Source: Ectothiorhodospiraceae bacterium
GTDB taxonomy: Bacteria; Pseudomonadota; Gammaproteobacteria; Nitrococcales; Aquisalimonadaceae
Length of the DNA stretch: 39,668 nt
Reading direction: 5' to 3'
NCBI GenBank assembly: GCA_007117515.1
Contig: SKGQ01000155.1
Location: 1 to 39,668 of the forward strand
Position numbers and translations under genes: made by a program
Notes under the pieces: model-generated
What the model was told of the DNA's origin: nothing
Database searches by the model: none
The model's input: the letters and a program-made list of their open reading frames with translations, nothing else
Shown: positions 31,934-39,330 of the stretch, piece after piece
How positions within the stretch are numbered: the first letter of the stretch is position 1
Layout: every line of letters begins with the position of its first letter

Positions 31934-32733
31934 ACGGAGGGTCGCCATCGGCAGGCCATCGTGCGCGCAAGCGTTTCGGCCAGAATTTCCTGCATGACCA
32001 GCGGGTCGTGGCGCGCATTGTTCGCGCCATTGCGCCGCGGGCAGGCGATCGTTTGCTGGAGATCGGTCCGGGCCAGGGCGCGCTGACCCTGCCCCTGCTG
32101 CGCGAGGCGGGTCGCTTGCATGCCATCGAGATGGACCGTGACCTGATCGCCCCGTTACTTGCCCGGGCCGCCCCCGTGGGTGAGCTGGATCTTCACCAGG
32201 GCGACGCTCTGGATGCCGATCTTCGCGCTTTCTCCGACGAGCCAGCCAGTCTGCGGGTGGTGGGCAACCTGCCCTACAACATCTCCACGCCGCTGATTTT
32301 CCACCTGCTCTCCCAGTGCGCCCTGATCCGCGACATGCACTTCATGCTCCAGCGCGAGCTGGTGGACCGGATGGCCGCTGCCCCTGGCAGCCGCGTCTAC
32401 GGTCGACTGTCAGTGATGGTGCAATACCACTGCCAGGTGGACAGGCTTTTTACGGTACCGCCCGCTGCATTCCGTCCGGCACCCAAGGTGGAATCGGCGA
32501 TCGTGCGGCTGACGCCGTTGCGGCCGCCGCCGGTCCAGACGGTGGATCCGGCGGTGTTCGGCCGGGTGGTGGCGACAGCCTTCGGCCAGCGCAGGAAGAT
32601 GCTCCGGCGCAGTCTTTCCGGCTTGCTGGACGAGACCATGATCCAGTCCGCTGGGGTCGATCCGGGTGCAAGGCCGGAACAGCTTGATGTCGCCGCCTTC
32701 GTACGGCTGGCAGATACACTGCGGCCGGCCTGA
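31930..32733 (+). CDS. rsmA: 16S rRNA dimethyladenosine transferase RsmA (KsgA)
   Basis: RsmA dimethylates two adjacent adenosines near the 3' end of 16S rRNA during 30S maturation. The 267-residue protein has RARKRFGQNFLHD, the SAM-binding LEIGPGQGALT (residues 43-53) and the catalytic NLPYNIS (residues 113-119), then the C-terminal helical domain with FGQRRKMLRRSLSG. The GTG at 31930 overlaps the previous stop and gives a normal N-terminus. rsmA-apaG-apaH is the standard gammaproteobacterial order; the gap to apaG (192 bases) may hold a separate promoter. Confidence 0.97.
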   Translation: MNGGSPSAGHRARKRFGQNFLHDQRVVARIVRAIAPRAGDRLLEIGPGQGALTLPLLREAGRLHAIEMDRDLIAPLLARAAPVGELDLHQGDALDADLRAFSDEPASLRVVGNLPYNISTPLIFHLLSQCALIRDMHFMLQRELVDRMAAAPGSRVYGRLSVMVQYHCQVDRLFTVPPAAFRPAPKVESAIVRLTPLRPPPVQTVDPAVFGRVVATAFGQRRKMLRRSLSGLLDETMIQSAGVDPGARPEQLDVAAFVRLADTLRPA

Positions 32734-32925
32734 TCCTCCAGGCCGCCGGCTGTGACGGCGAACCGCTTGCCTTCATGTCGCTGGACTGACGCGTTAGACT
32801 CATCGCTCTGAAAAGATGTGCCAAGGCAACGCGGGACGACGCGCGAATCCGGCACGGACGGGGCGTTCTGGCGTCATTCCCGGCATTCCCGCCGGGTCCG
32901 TGGAACGAGAAATGACAGGGCGGTG

Positions 32926-33309
32926 ATGGACGAACTCAAGCAATACAACGTGGAAGTGGATGTGGCGCCAGCGTATCTGGATCATGAATCGGATCCGGAC
33001 AATGGCCGCTATGTGTTCAGCTACACGGTGACCATCCGCAATGTCGGCGAGGTGGCGGTCCAGCTGATCAGCCGCCACTGGGTGATCACTGACGCCAATG
33101 GTGAAGAGCGGGAGGTTCGCGGTGAGGGCGTGGTTGGCGAACAGCCGCATCTGGATCCGGGCCGGGGCTTCCGCTATACCAGCGGCGCGATGATCGAAAC
33201 CCCGGTTGGCAGCATGCACGGCAGTTACGAGATGCTGGCCGACGATGGCGTCAGCTTTGTCGCGGAAATCCAGCCGTTCACGCTGGCCATGCCCAACACC
33301 CTGCACTGA
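32926..33309 (+). CDS. apaG: ApaG domain protein
   Basis: This 127-residue cytoplasmic protein of the ApaG (DUF525) family has a fibronectin-III-like beta fold; the E. coli protein (125 residues) is linked to divalent metal tolerance, but its biochemical role is unclear. The product has YVFSYTVTIRNVGEVAVQL, SRHWVITDANG, EVRGEGVVGEQPHLDPG and the closing FTLAMPNTLH, all family hallmarks. The ATG at 32926 has AGGG just upstream; 36 upstream in-frame codons have no family features. apaH follows in 22 bases. Confidence 0.97.
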   Translation: MDELKQYNVEVDVAPAYLDHESDPDNGRYVFSYTVTIRNVGEVAVQLISRHWVITDANGEEREVRGEGVVGEQPHLDPGRGFRYTSGAMIETPVGSMHGSYEMLADDGVSFVAEIQPFTLAMPNTLH

Positions 33310-33331
33310 GTGAGGCCGGACGGATACCACG

Positions 33332-34165
33332 GTGGCAACCTACTGTATTGGCGATATCCAGGGCTGTCATGACGAGTTCCTGGCCCTGCTCGAGCGGCTC
33401 GAGTTCGATCCGGATAGCGACCGGCTCTGGTTGACCGGAGATCTGGTCAACCGGGGGCCCCGGTCCCTGGCCGTCATGCGCTACGTGCGAGACCTGGGTG
33501 ACTGCGCCACGGTGATTCTGGGCAATCACGATATTCACATGCTGGCGGCCTGGTCCGGTGCCTCTGATCTGAAGAAGAACGACACGGTTCAGCACGTCCT
33601 GGATGCGCCGGATGCCGACGAGTTGATGCATTGGCTGAGGCGACAACCGCTGCTGCACGAGGACCCCGAACTCGGTTACGTCATGCTGCATGCCGGCCTG
33701 CTGCCGGCATGGACGCTGGAGCAGGCGCGGGATCGGGCGCGTGAGGCCGAGGCGGCACTCGGCGGCGAGGACTTCAGGGAGTTGTTCGACAACATCTACG
33801 GCGACACGCCGGATAACTGGTCGGACGAGCTGACGGGCTGGGACCGACTGCGTTGCATCATCAATGCCTTCACCCGCATGCGCTTCTGCGACGTGCAGGG
33901 CCGCATGCGTATGGATTACAAGGGTCCTCCCGGCGGCCAGCCCGATGGACTGGTGCCCTGGTTCGAGGTTCCCGGACGCAAGCCGATGCCGGCAGGCCAG
34001 ACACTGGTGGTGGGACACTGGTCGACACTGGGCTATCACGAGCAGGAGGGTCTGGTGGCGCTGGACACCGGTTGCCTCTGGGGCGGCTGCCTGACCGCAA
34101 TCCGTCTTGATGGCGAACGCCGTCGAATCAGTCAGCCCTGCCCCGGCGCCAAGCGCCCGGGCTGA
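33332..34165 (+). CDS. apaH: Bis(5'-nucleosyl)-tetraphosphatase, symmetrical
   Basis: ApaH splits Ap4A into two ADP, removing a stress-linked dinucleotide. The 277-residue PPP-family phosphatase shows the metal-site motifs GDIQGCHDE (Asp8), LTGDLVNRGP and LGNHDIHML, and later VMLHAGLLPAW. The first motif has Gln in place of the GDxHG histidine of E. coli ApaH; as I recall, this variant is common in ApaH of pseudomonads and relatives, so it is not taken as a defect. It starts with GTG (MATYCIGDIQG). It converges with mak across a 63-base gap that contains a hairpin made of repeat copies. Confidence 0.96.
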   Translation: MATYCIGDIQGCHDEFLALLERLEFDPDSDRLWLTGDLVNRGPRSLAVMRYVRDLGDCATVILGNHDIHMLAAWSGASDLKKNDTVQHVLDAPDADELMHWLRRQPLLHEDPELGYVMLHAGLLPAWTLEQARDRAREAEAALGGEDFRELFDNIYGDTPDNWSDELTGWDRLRCIINAFTRMRFCDVQGRMRMDYKGPPGGQPDGLVPWFEVPGRKPMPAGQTLVVGHWSTLGYHEQEGLVALDTGCLWGGCLTAIRLDGERRRISQPCPGAKRPG

Positions 34166-34180
34166 TCCTGCCCCGGTGCC

Positions 34181-34232
34181 ACGCTGATTTGTTCCCGCGC
34201 GCAGGCGTGAGCATAGATCAGTGTTTCCTTAA
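34181..34232. repeat. Paired stop-codon repeat forming a hairpin between apaH and mak
   Basis: ACGCTGATTTGTTC (34181-34194) pairs with GCATAGATCAGTGT (34211-34224) at 13 of 14 positions, counting G-U; TTTCCTT follows on the plus strand. The left half matches the ubiI copy at 19 of 20 bases and the right half (34217-34232) matches copy A at 16 of 16. TTAA gives the mak stop codon. The hairpin probably serves as a terminator for apaH, and perhaps for mak from the other side. Confidence 0.65.
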
Positions 34233-35116
34233 AGCAGGGCGGCACCGCGCAGGCCGCTGTCGTCGCCATGGCTCGGTGGCACCAACCGCGTCCGTACCGT
34301 GTCCGAAAACACGTATTGTCCCCAGCAGGCCGGAACCAGCCGATACAGCGCCTCGATCTGCCCCAGCCCACCGCCCAGGACGATAACGTCCGGGTCCAGC
34401 ACGTTGATTACCGAAGCCAGGCTGCGTGCCATGCGCTCGGCGTACTGCGCCAGGCTGCGGCCTTCCGCCGCCTCCCCGGCGGCTGCAGCGGTTGCGATGT
34501 CTCTGGCTGTGAGCCATGCGCCGGTGTCGCGCTGATGCGCCGCGCTCAGGCCGGGGCCACTGAGCCAGGTCTCGATGCAGCCCTGGCGGCCGCAGTAACA
34601 GGCCGGGCCGGGACGTTCGTCGTCCCGGGGCCAGGGCAGGGGGTTATGGCCCCATTCGCCACCGATACGGTTGACGCCCTGCTGCAGCTCTCCCCGGACG
34701 ACGATACCGGCGCCGGTGCCCGTGCCGACAATCACGCCGAAGACGCATGCGGCATCGGCCGCCGCGCCATCACGGGCCTCGGACAGGGCGAAACAGTTGG
34801 CGTCATTCGCCAGTTTCAGTGAGCGGCCCAGCGCGGCCTCGAGGTCCTTCTGCAGCGGCTTTCCGTTGAGAACCAGGGAATTGGAATTGCGGATCAGGCC
34901 GGTGGCCGGTGACGGCGAGCCCGGGGTGCCGATGCCGATGCGATCGGCTCTGCCGTGATCCCGTTCGAGGCTGGCCACCAGGCTTCGGATGCAGGCGAGG
35001 ATTCCGGCGTAGTCGTCCTGGGGCGTGGCCTGGCGCAGCCGTTGCAGTTCGACACCCGCTTCTGTCATGGCGATGGCGGCGATCTTGGTGCCACCCAGAT
35101 CAATACCGATTCGCAT
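34229..35116 (-). CDS. mak: ROK family fructokinase (Mak-like)
   Basis: This 295-residue ROK sugar kinase has ATP-binding RIGIDLGGTKIAAIAM, the catalytic Asp105 in KLANDANCFALSEA, and the zinc site His157 (GEWGHNPLPWP) with Cys173, Cys175 and Cys180 (CYCGRQGCIETWLSG). The wording is very close to E. coli Mak (YajF), a fructokinase also able to phosphorylate related hexoses; N-acetylglucosamine kinase (NagK) is the main alternative. It begins one base after the ampE stop on the same strand, so it is probably the last gene of ampD-ampE-mak. Its stop codon is part of a dispersed repeat. Confidence 0.88.
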   Translation of the reverse strand: MRIGIDLGGTKIAAIAMTEAGVELQRLRQATPQDDYAGILACIRSLVASLERDHGRADRIGIGTPGSPSPATGLIRNSNSLVLNGKPLQKDLEAALGRSLKLANDANCFALSEARDGAAADAACVFGVIVGTGTGAGIVVRGELQQGVNRIGGEWGHNPLPWPRDDERPGPACYCGRQGCIETWLSGPGLSAAHQRDTGAWLTARDIATAAAAGEAAEGRSLAQYAERMARSLASVINVLDPDVIVLGGGLGQIEALYRLVPACWGQYVFSDTVRTRLVPPSHGDDSGLRGAALL

Positions 35117-35117
35117 C

Positions 35118-35957
35118 TCAGATCGGCAGGATCAGCTTGAGGATGATCAACGCGGCAAACAGGCCCACCAGCGAGCGTCGGATGAGCTGCCGGGCGCTTG
35201 CCAGCCGCTCCACCGGGGCAGCGCCCGGTGGCAGGTCGAGGGCCACGCGGCCGCTTTGGTCGAGTAGCTCCTGATTGCTCACGTAGGGTCCGAGCCCGCG
35301 CCAGGTCGCCAGCGTTGCCTGCAAACTGCCCATGAAGCCATAGGCGAACAGCAGCAATCGTGCCGGCAACCATCCCAGCCAGCCGTGCCAGACGCGCAGG
35401 GTCTGACCGCCGTCCTCATTGCGTTCGGCCAGACCACGGGCCAGGTCGGCAAGACGCCAGGCGACCGCGCCAAAGGGGCCGAACACGATAAACCAGAATG
35501 CCAGTGCCAGCAGGTCCGGGGCGCCTTCGGACAGGGCATGCCGTTCGGCTTGCTCGGCTGCGGTTTCGCCGACGCTGTCGTGATCCGGGGGCAGATAATG
35601 GTCGACCAGTTGCCTGGCCTGATCCTCGCGGCCCTGTTCCAGCGCGCGGATAACCTTGCTCAGAAGTTGATCCGCGCGCATCCCTGGCAGGCAGAACAGC
35701 AGCACCAGGACGCCGAACAGCAGGGCCGGAATGCCCGCCAGCCGATAGCCCAGCAGCAGCTGCACCAGCGCGGTGAGCAATACCGGCGGAATCAGTAACA
35801 GCAGCACCGGTAGCGTCCGGTTCCAGTCATCGGCCAGATTCAACCTCGCCTGGAGCCAGTCGGCATAACGCCGGAACGACGCATTCATGCTCCAGTCACG
35901 ACTGGCCGGCAGATAATGGCAGATCATCAGTGCCAGCAGGATCGCAACGACATCCAT
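35118..35957 (-). CDS. ampE: AmpE-like inner-membrane protein
   Basis: This 279-residue membrane protein of the AmpE/CobD-like group has about four helices: an N-terminal one (VVAILLALMICHYL), LPVLLLLIPPVLLTALVQLLL with ALLFGVLVLLF, DLLALAFWFIVFGPFGAVAW, and a C-terminal LVGLFAALIILKLIL. AmpE is encoded with AmpD and is linked to sensing the cell-wall recycling state that controls beta-lactamase; its exact action is unknown. The ATG overlaps the ampD stop (TGATG). Confidence 0.88.
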   Translation of the reverse strand: MDVVAILLALMICHYLPASRDWSMNASFRRYADWLQARLNLADDWNRTLPVLLLLIPPVLLTALVQLLLGYRLAGIPALLFGVLVLLFCLPGMRADQLLSKVIRALEQGREDQARQLVDHYLPPDHDSVGETAAEQAERHALSEGAPDLLALAFWFIVFGPFGAVAWRLADLARGLAERNEDGGQTLRVWHGWLGWLPARLLLFAYGFMGSLQATLATWRGLGPYVSNQELLDQSGRVALDLPPGAAPVERLASARQLIRRSLVGLFAALIILKLILPI

Positions 35958-36544
35958 CAGTTCATTGCTCCGTCCTGCCGCAGGCGTGACCAGTCGAAGG
36001 CCGCGCCCGGGTCGGTCTTGCGGCCCGGGGCGACGTCGCTATGGCCAACGATCCGATCCGGGCTGATCGCCGGGTAGGCGGCCCGGATCGCGGGAAGCAG
36101 CCACTTCAGGGTCTGGTACTGCCTGGCGTCGTAGGGCATGTCATCGGTTCCTTCCAGCTCGATGCCGATGGAGTAGTCATTGCAGCGCCCGCGGCCCTGC
36201 CAGCAGGATGCCCCGGCGTGCCAGGCGCGGCGGTGAAACGGCACAAACTGTATCAGGCCGCCGTCTCGGCGCACCAGCAGATGCGCGGAAACCCGCAGTG
36301 TGTGGATTGTGGCGAAATAGGGGTCGGCGGTCGCTTCCAGGCGGTTGAGAAACAGGTCTTCGATCCAGGGCCCACCGAAGTTCCCGGGCGGCAGGCTGAT
36401 GCCATGCAGAATCAGCAGATCGATGTCGGTGGGATCCGGGCGTGCATCCTGATTCGGTGATGGCAGTTGCCGTGCCGCGGCAAGTCGGCCACTGCTGCGG
36501 TCGATCCGCCAGTCTCCAGGGTCCTGTGCTGATACCTTATGCAC
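35957..36544 (-). CDS. ampD: 1,6-anhydro-N-acetylmuramyl-L-alanine amidase AmpD
   Basis: AmpD is a cytoplasmic zinc amidase that removes the peptide from anhydromuropeptides in wall recycling, keeping the AmpR inducer low. The 195-residue protein has Zn ligands His47 (LILHGISLPPG), His168 (VGHSDVAPGRKTDPG) and Asp178, with catalytic-side Glu129 (IGIELEG) and Lys176, matching E. coli His34, His154, Asp164, Glu116 and Lys162. It has no signal peptide, as expected. It is first in the ampD-ampE-mak row and divergent from a small open frame at 36654. Confidence 0.96.
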   Translation of the reverse strand: MHKVSAQDPGDWRIDRSSGRLAAARQLPSPNQDARPDPTDIDLLILHGISLPPGNFGGPWIEDLFLNRLEATADPYFATIHTLRVSAHLLVRRDGGLIQFVPFHRRAWHAGASCWQGRGRCNDYSIGIELEGTDDMPYDARQYQTLKWLLPAIRAAYPAISPDRIVGHSDVAPGRKTDPGAAFDWSRLRQDGAMN

Positions 36545-36653
36545 CGCGCTTCAGCCTCCGTTCAGGTTCGCTGTGGATCATGGGTGATGAAATGAGCGGC
36601 GCTCTGCCCGCTTGTATCACCTGACTATTCAACGCGAAACAGGAGTTGCTGTC

Positions 36654-36911
36654 ATGGCGGGAGAACGACGATTCATTCGTGCCCTGGGCGGACGCACGCT
36701 GATTGCCGTTTTCTGTTTGTTGCTGCCGGCAGGAGAGGCACCGGTACCGTTCAAGATCGCCACGGTAAAACTGGCGGCATTGGTACTGACACTCACCGGG
36801 ATCGGTTTTCGGTGCCCAGCCGATCGGCCGCGTCAGCCGCTGGGCGTTTTGCTTTCCAGCCGCTCGAGCATGGCGTTGACCCGGGTCTGCCAGTCCTCAC
36901 TGCTGACCTGA
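36654..36911 (+). CDS. Possible small membrane protein (doubtful)
   Basis: This is an 85-codon frame with AGGAG eight bases before its ATG. The product would have two hydrophobic stretches (LIAVFCLLLPAG and IATVKLAALVLTLTGIGF). I do not recognise it. The frame runs through a good terminator hairpin and overlaps the last 79 bases of the helicase gene on the other strand, so its 3' part is doubtful. It may be a real small gene, a gene that lost its stop, or chance. Confidence 0.3.
   Translation: MAGERRFIRALGGRTLIAVFCLLLPAGEAPVPFKIATVKLAALVLTLTGIGFRCPADRPRQPLGVLLSSRSSMALTRVCQSSLLT
36814..36855 (+). terminator. Rho-independent terminator, plus strand
   Basis: GCCCAGC (36814-36820) pairs with GCTGGGC (36839-36845), with GGC/GCC pairing possible in the loop, followed by GTTTTGCTTT. 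On the minus strand no T-tract follows, so it acts on plus-strand transcription, implying a transcript from the 36545-36800 gap. It overlaps the helicase stop codon. Confidence 0.65.
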
Positions 36912-39289
36912 CTCTGAATTCGGCTGACCCAGAGAGGGAAGGCCAGCGGCGTCAGGCGCTCGGGCTGGGTCAGCCGGAGGGTCTGGTGCTCCAGTGCCTG
37001 CAGGGTCTGGAGCAGTCGCCCGAGCTCGAGCTGGCCCTCGAACAGTTCCCGTTCCGTCTGATGCAGCAGACGGTTGTCGCCGTCGAACTGGCGAAACACA
37101 TCGAAGATCAGGCCACTGGAGGCCTGGATCTGACGGCTTGATTTCCCCTGCCCGGGATAGCCCTGGAACACCAGCCCTGCAATGCGGGCGATCTCCCGGA
37201 AATGCCGGCGTGCCATTTCTGCGGCGTTCAGGCACTGGCGTAGATCGTCCAGAAGTGACCCGACCCGCAGGCTCTGCCGCAGTCCTGTCTCGGTGACCGC
37301 GGGCAGGCGGCGCGAAACCAGTTCGAAGCCGTAGTCGTTGACCGAGAAGGTGAAGGTGGCGGGCCGCTCCTGACTGAGGCGCCAGGCCAGCAATGCAGAA
37401 AGGCCTTCATGCACCAGCCGTCCGGCAAAGGGATACACGAACAGGTGGGTTCCCTCCCGCGAACGTATCTGCTCGATCAGCAGTTCGTTCCGCCGCGGGA
37501 TTGCTGAAAGTCGCGCCTGGGCATCCAGCACCGGTCGCACCGCTCGCATCTCCGGTTCGTCACAGTCACCGCGAGCAGCGTCATCGAGCAGCTCCCGGAC
37601 GCTGTCAGCCAGCTGGCTGGACAGCGGCATGCGACCACCAACCCAGCGCGGCACCGCGTGCCTGCGGCCCCTGGCGGCGCGTACCTGAGCGGTCATGTCA
37701 CGGACCCGGATCAGTTCCAGCAGGCGACCGCTGAACAGGAACTGGTCACCGGGGCGCAGGCGGCTGATGAAGGCCTCCTCGACATAGCCGATGGTGCCGC
37801 CGCGCTGAAACTGCACGCGCATGCTGCTATCCGAAGTGATCGTGCCCACGGCCATGCGATGACGCTGCGCAATGCGCCGGTCCACGACCCGGTAGACGCC
37901 GTCCTCGATCACGACCTTGTGGAATTGCGGATAGGCTTTCAGGCTGCTGCCGCCGGTGGTGATGAAGTCCAGCACCCACTGCCAGTCGGCCTCATCCAGG
38001 TCTCGATAAGCGTGGCTGCTGCGGATCTCCTGCAGTTGTTCATCGGCGGCGAAGCCGGGCCCCAGGGCCAGGGTCACCAGATGCTGCACCAGGACATCCA
38101 GCGAGGCCTGCAGCGGGCGACGCGATTCGATACGGTCGGCCGCAGCGGCCCGGCGGGCGGCGGCGATCTCCACCAGTTCGAAGGCATGGGTCGGGACGCA
38201 GAGCACGGCACTGTCGGCATCCGGCCGGTGGCCGCTGCGTCCGGCCCGCTGCAGCAAGCGTGCGACACCCTTCGGGCTGCCCACCTGGATGACCTGATCA
38301 ACCGGCGAGAAGTCGACCCCGAGGTCGAGACTGGAGGTGGCGACCACGCAGCGAATGCTGCCAGCGCGCAGCCAGTCCTCGACGGTGTCGCGCAGCTTCC
38401 GATCCAGAGAGCCGTGATGCAGTGCGATCTGATCGAACCAGTCCGGCCGGGCTTTCAACAGGGCCTGATGCCACAGTTCGGCCTGTGCCCTCGTATTGGT
38501 AAAGAGCAATGTCGTACCGGCCTGGTCAATGGCTGCCAGCACTTCGTCCACCAGTACCGTGCCCAGGTGACCGGCCCAGGGAAAGCGTTCCATCCGTGTC
38601 GGCAGTACTGCACGGATATGGGTCGCGCGCGGCGTCGGTCCGCGGACAAGGCGACCGCCGTCGCGGCCCAGCAGGACCTCGGCGGCCTGGGCCAGATTGC
38701 CCAGGGTTGCCGACAGACCCCAGATTCGCAGTTCCGGGCGCCGGGCACGCAGGTGGGCGAGACACAGTTCCAGTTGCACCCCGCGCTTGCTGCCCAGCAG
38801 TTCGTGCCATTCGTCAACGATCACACACTGCAGGTGAGCAAAGCGGCGTTCGGCGTCGCGGTAACTGAGCAGTAGCGACAGGCTTTCCGGCGTGGTCACC
38901 AACGTGGTTGGCAGACGGCTGCGCTGGCGTTGCTTGACGTGCGACGGCGTGTCGCCGGTGCGGCGTTCCACGCGCCAGTTGAGCCCGAGCTCATCAACCG
39001 TGGTCTGCAGATTGCCGGTGGTGTCTGCCGCTAGCGCGCGCAGCGGCGTGATCCAGAGCACCGTCATCGGGGTTTCCCTGCCAACGTCCCCCGCGGCGCC
39101 GGCGGCCAGGGCTTCGCGCACCGGGCCGAACCAGGCCGCCAGGGTCTTGCCGGTTCCGGTGGGGGCGTGAATCAGACCGCTCTCGCCGTCGGCATAGGCC
39201 TGCCAGACCTCGCGCTGGAACGGCTGAACCTGCCAGCCGCGCTTGCGGAACCAGACATCGATGGGATCTGCGGAAGGTTTTGCTGGCAT
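36833..39289 (-). CDS. Ligase-associated DEXH-box helicase (Lhr family)
   Basis: This 818-residue superfamily 2 helicase of the Lhr-core type, linked to DNA repair, begins PIDVWFRKRGWQVQPFQREV (Q-motif-like), then has Walker A HAPTGTGKTLAAW, motif Ia ITPLRALAADT, VTTPESLSLLLS, motif II VDEWHELLGSKRG, motif III LSATLGN, motif V VATSSLDLGVDF and motif VI GVARLLQRAGRSGHRP. A long C-terminal winged-helix/beta-barrel part follows. Its wording and length fit the ligase-associated class, normally beside an ATP-dependent ligase, an exonuclease and PdeM. Only PdeM (30639-31370) is found here, and not adjacent. The ATG at 39289 gives a normal start; upstream codons overlap the divergent gene. Confidence 0.92.
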   Translation of the reverse strand: MPAKPSADPIDVWFRKRGWQVQPFQREVWQAYADGESGLIHAPTGTGKTLAAWFGPVREALAAGAAGDVGRETPMTVLWITPLRALAADTTGNLQTTVDELGLNWRVERRTGDTPSHVKQRQRSRLPTTLVTTPESLSLLLSYRDAERRFAHLQCVIVDEWHELLGSKRGVQLELCLAHLRARRPELRIWGLSATLGNLAQAAEVLLGRDGGRLVRGPTPRATHIRAVLPTRMERFPWAGHLGTVLVDEVLAAIDQAGTTLLFTNTRAQAELWHQALLKARPDWFDQIALHHGSLDRKLRDTVEDWLRAGSIRCVVATSSLDLGVDFSPVDQVIQVGSPKGVARLLQRAGRSGHRPDADSAVLCVPTHAFELVEIAAARRAAAADRIESRRPLQASLDVLVQHLVTLALGPGFAADEQLQEIRSSHAYRDLDEADWQWVLDFITTGGSSLKAYPQFHKVVIEDGVYRVVDRRIAQRHRMAVGTITSDSSMRVQFQRGGTIGYVEEAFISRLRPGDQFLFSGRLLELIRVRDMTAQVRAARGRRHAVPRWVGGRMPLSSQLADSVRELLDDAARGDCDEPEMRAVRPVLDAQARLSAIPRRNELLIEQIRSREGTHLFVYPFAGRLVHEGLSALLAWRLSQERPATFTFSVNDYGFELVSRRLPAVTETGLRQSLRVGSLLDDLRQCLNAAEMARRHFREIARIAGLVFQGYPGQGKSSRQIQASSGLIFDVFRQFDGDNRLLHQTERELFEGQLELGRLLQTLQALEHQTLRLTQPERLTPLAFPLWVSRIQSQVSSEDWQTRVNAMLERLESKTPSG

Positions 39290-39330
39290 TATTGGCCCAC
39301 GGATCGTTTGCCGGGAAGATGGGAGAGATA

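Noticed and set aside
33332-33376. Gln instead of His in the first ApaH motif (GDIQG) as a defect
   Set aside because: As I recall, this spelling is common in ApaH of other gammaproteobacteria, and the remaining metal motifs are intact.
37658-38875. 405-codon plus-strand frame
   Set aside because: It is antisense to the helicase core motifs and shows no domain of its own.
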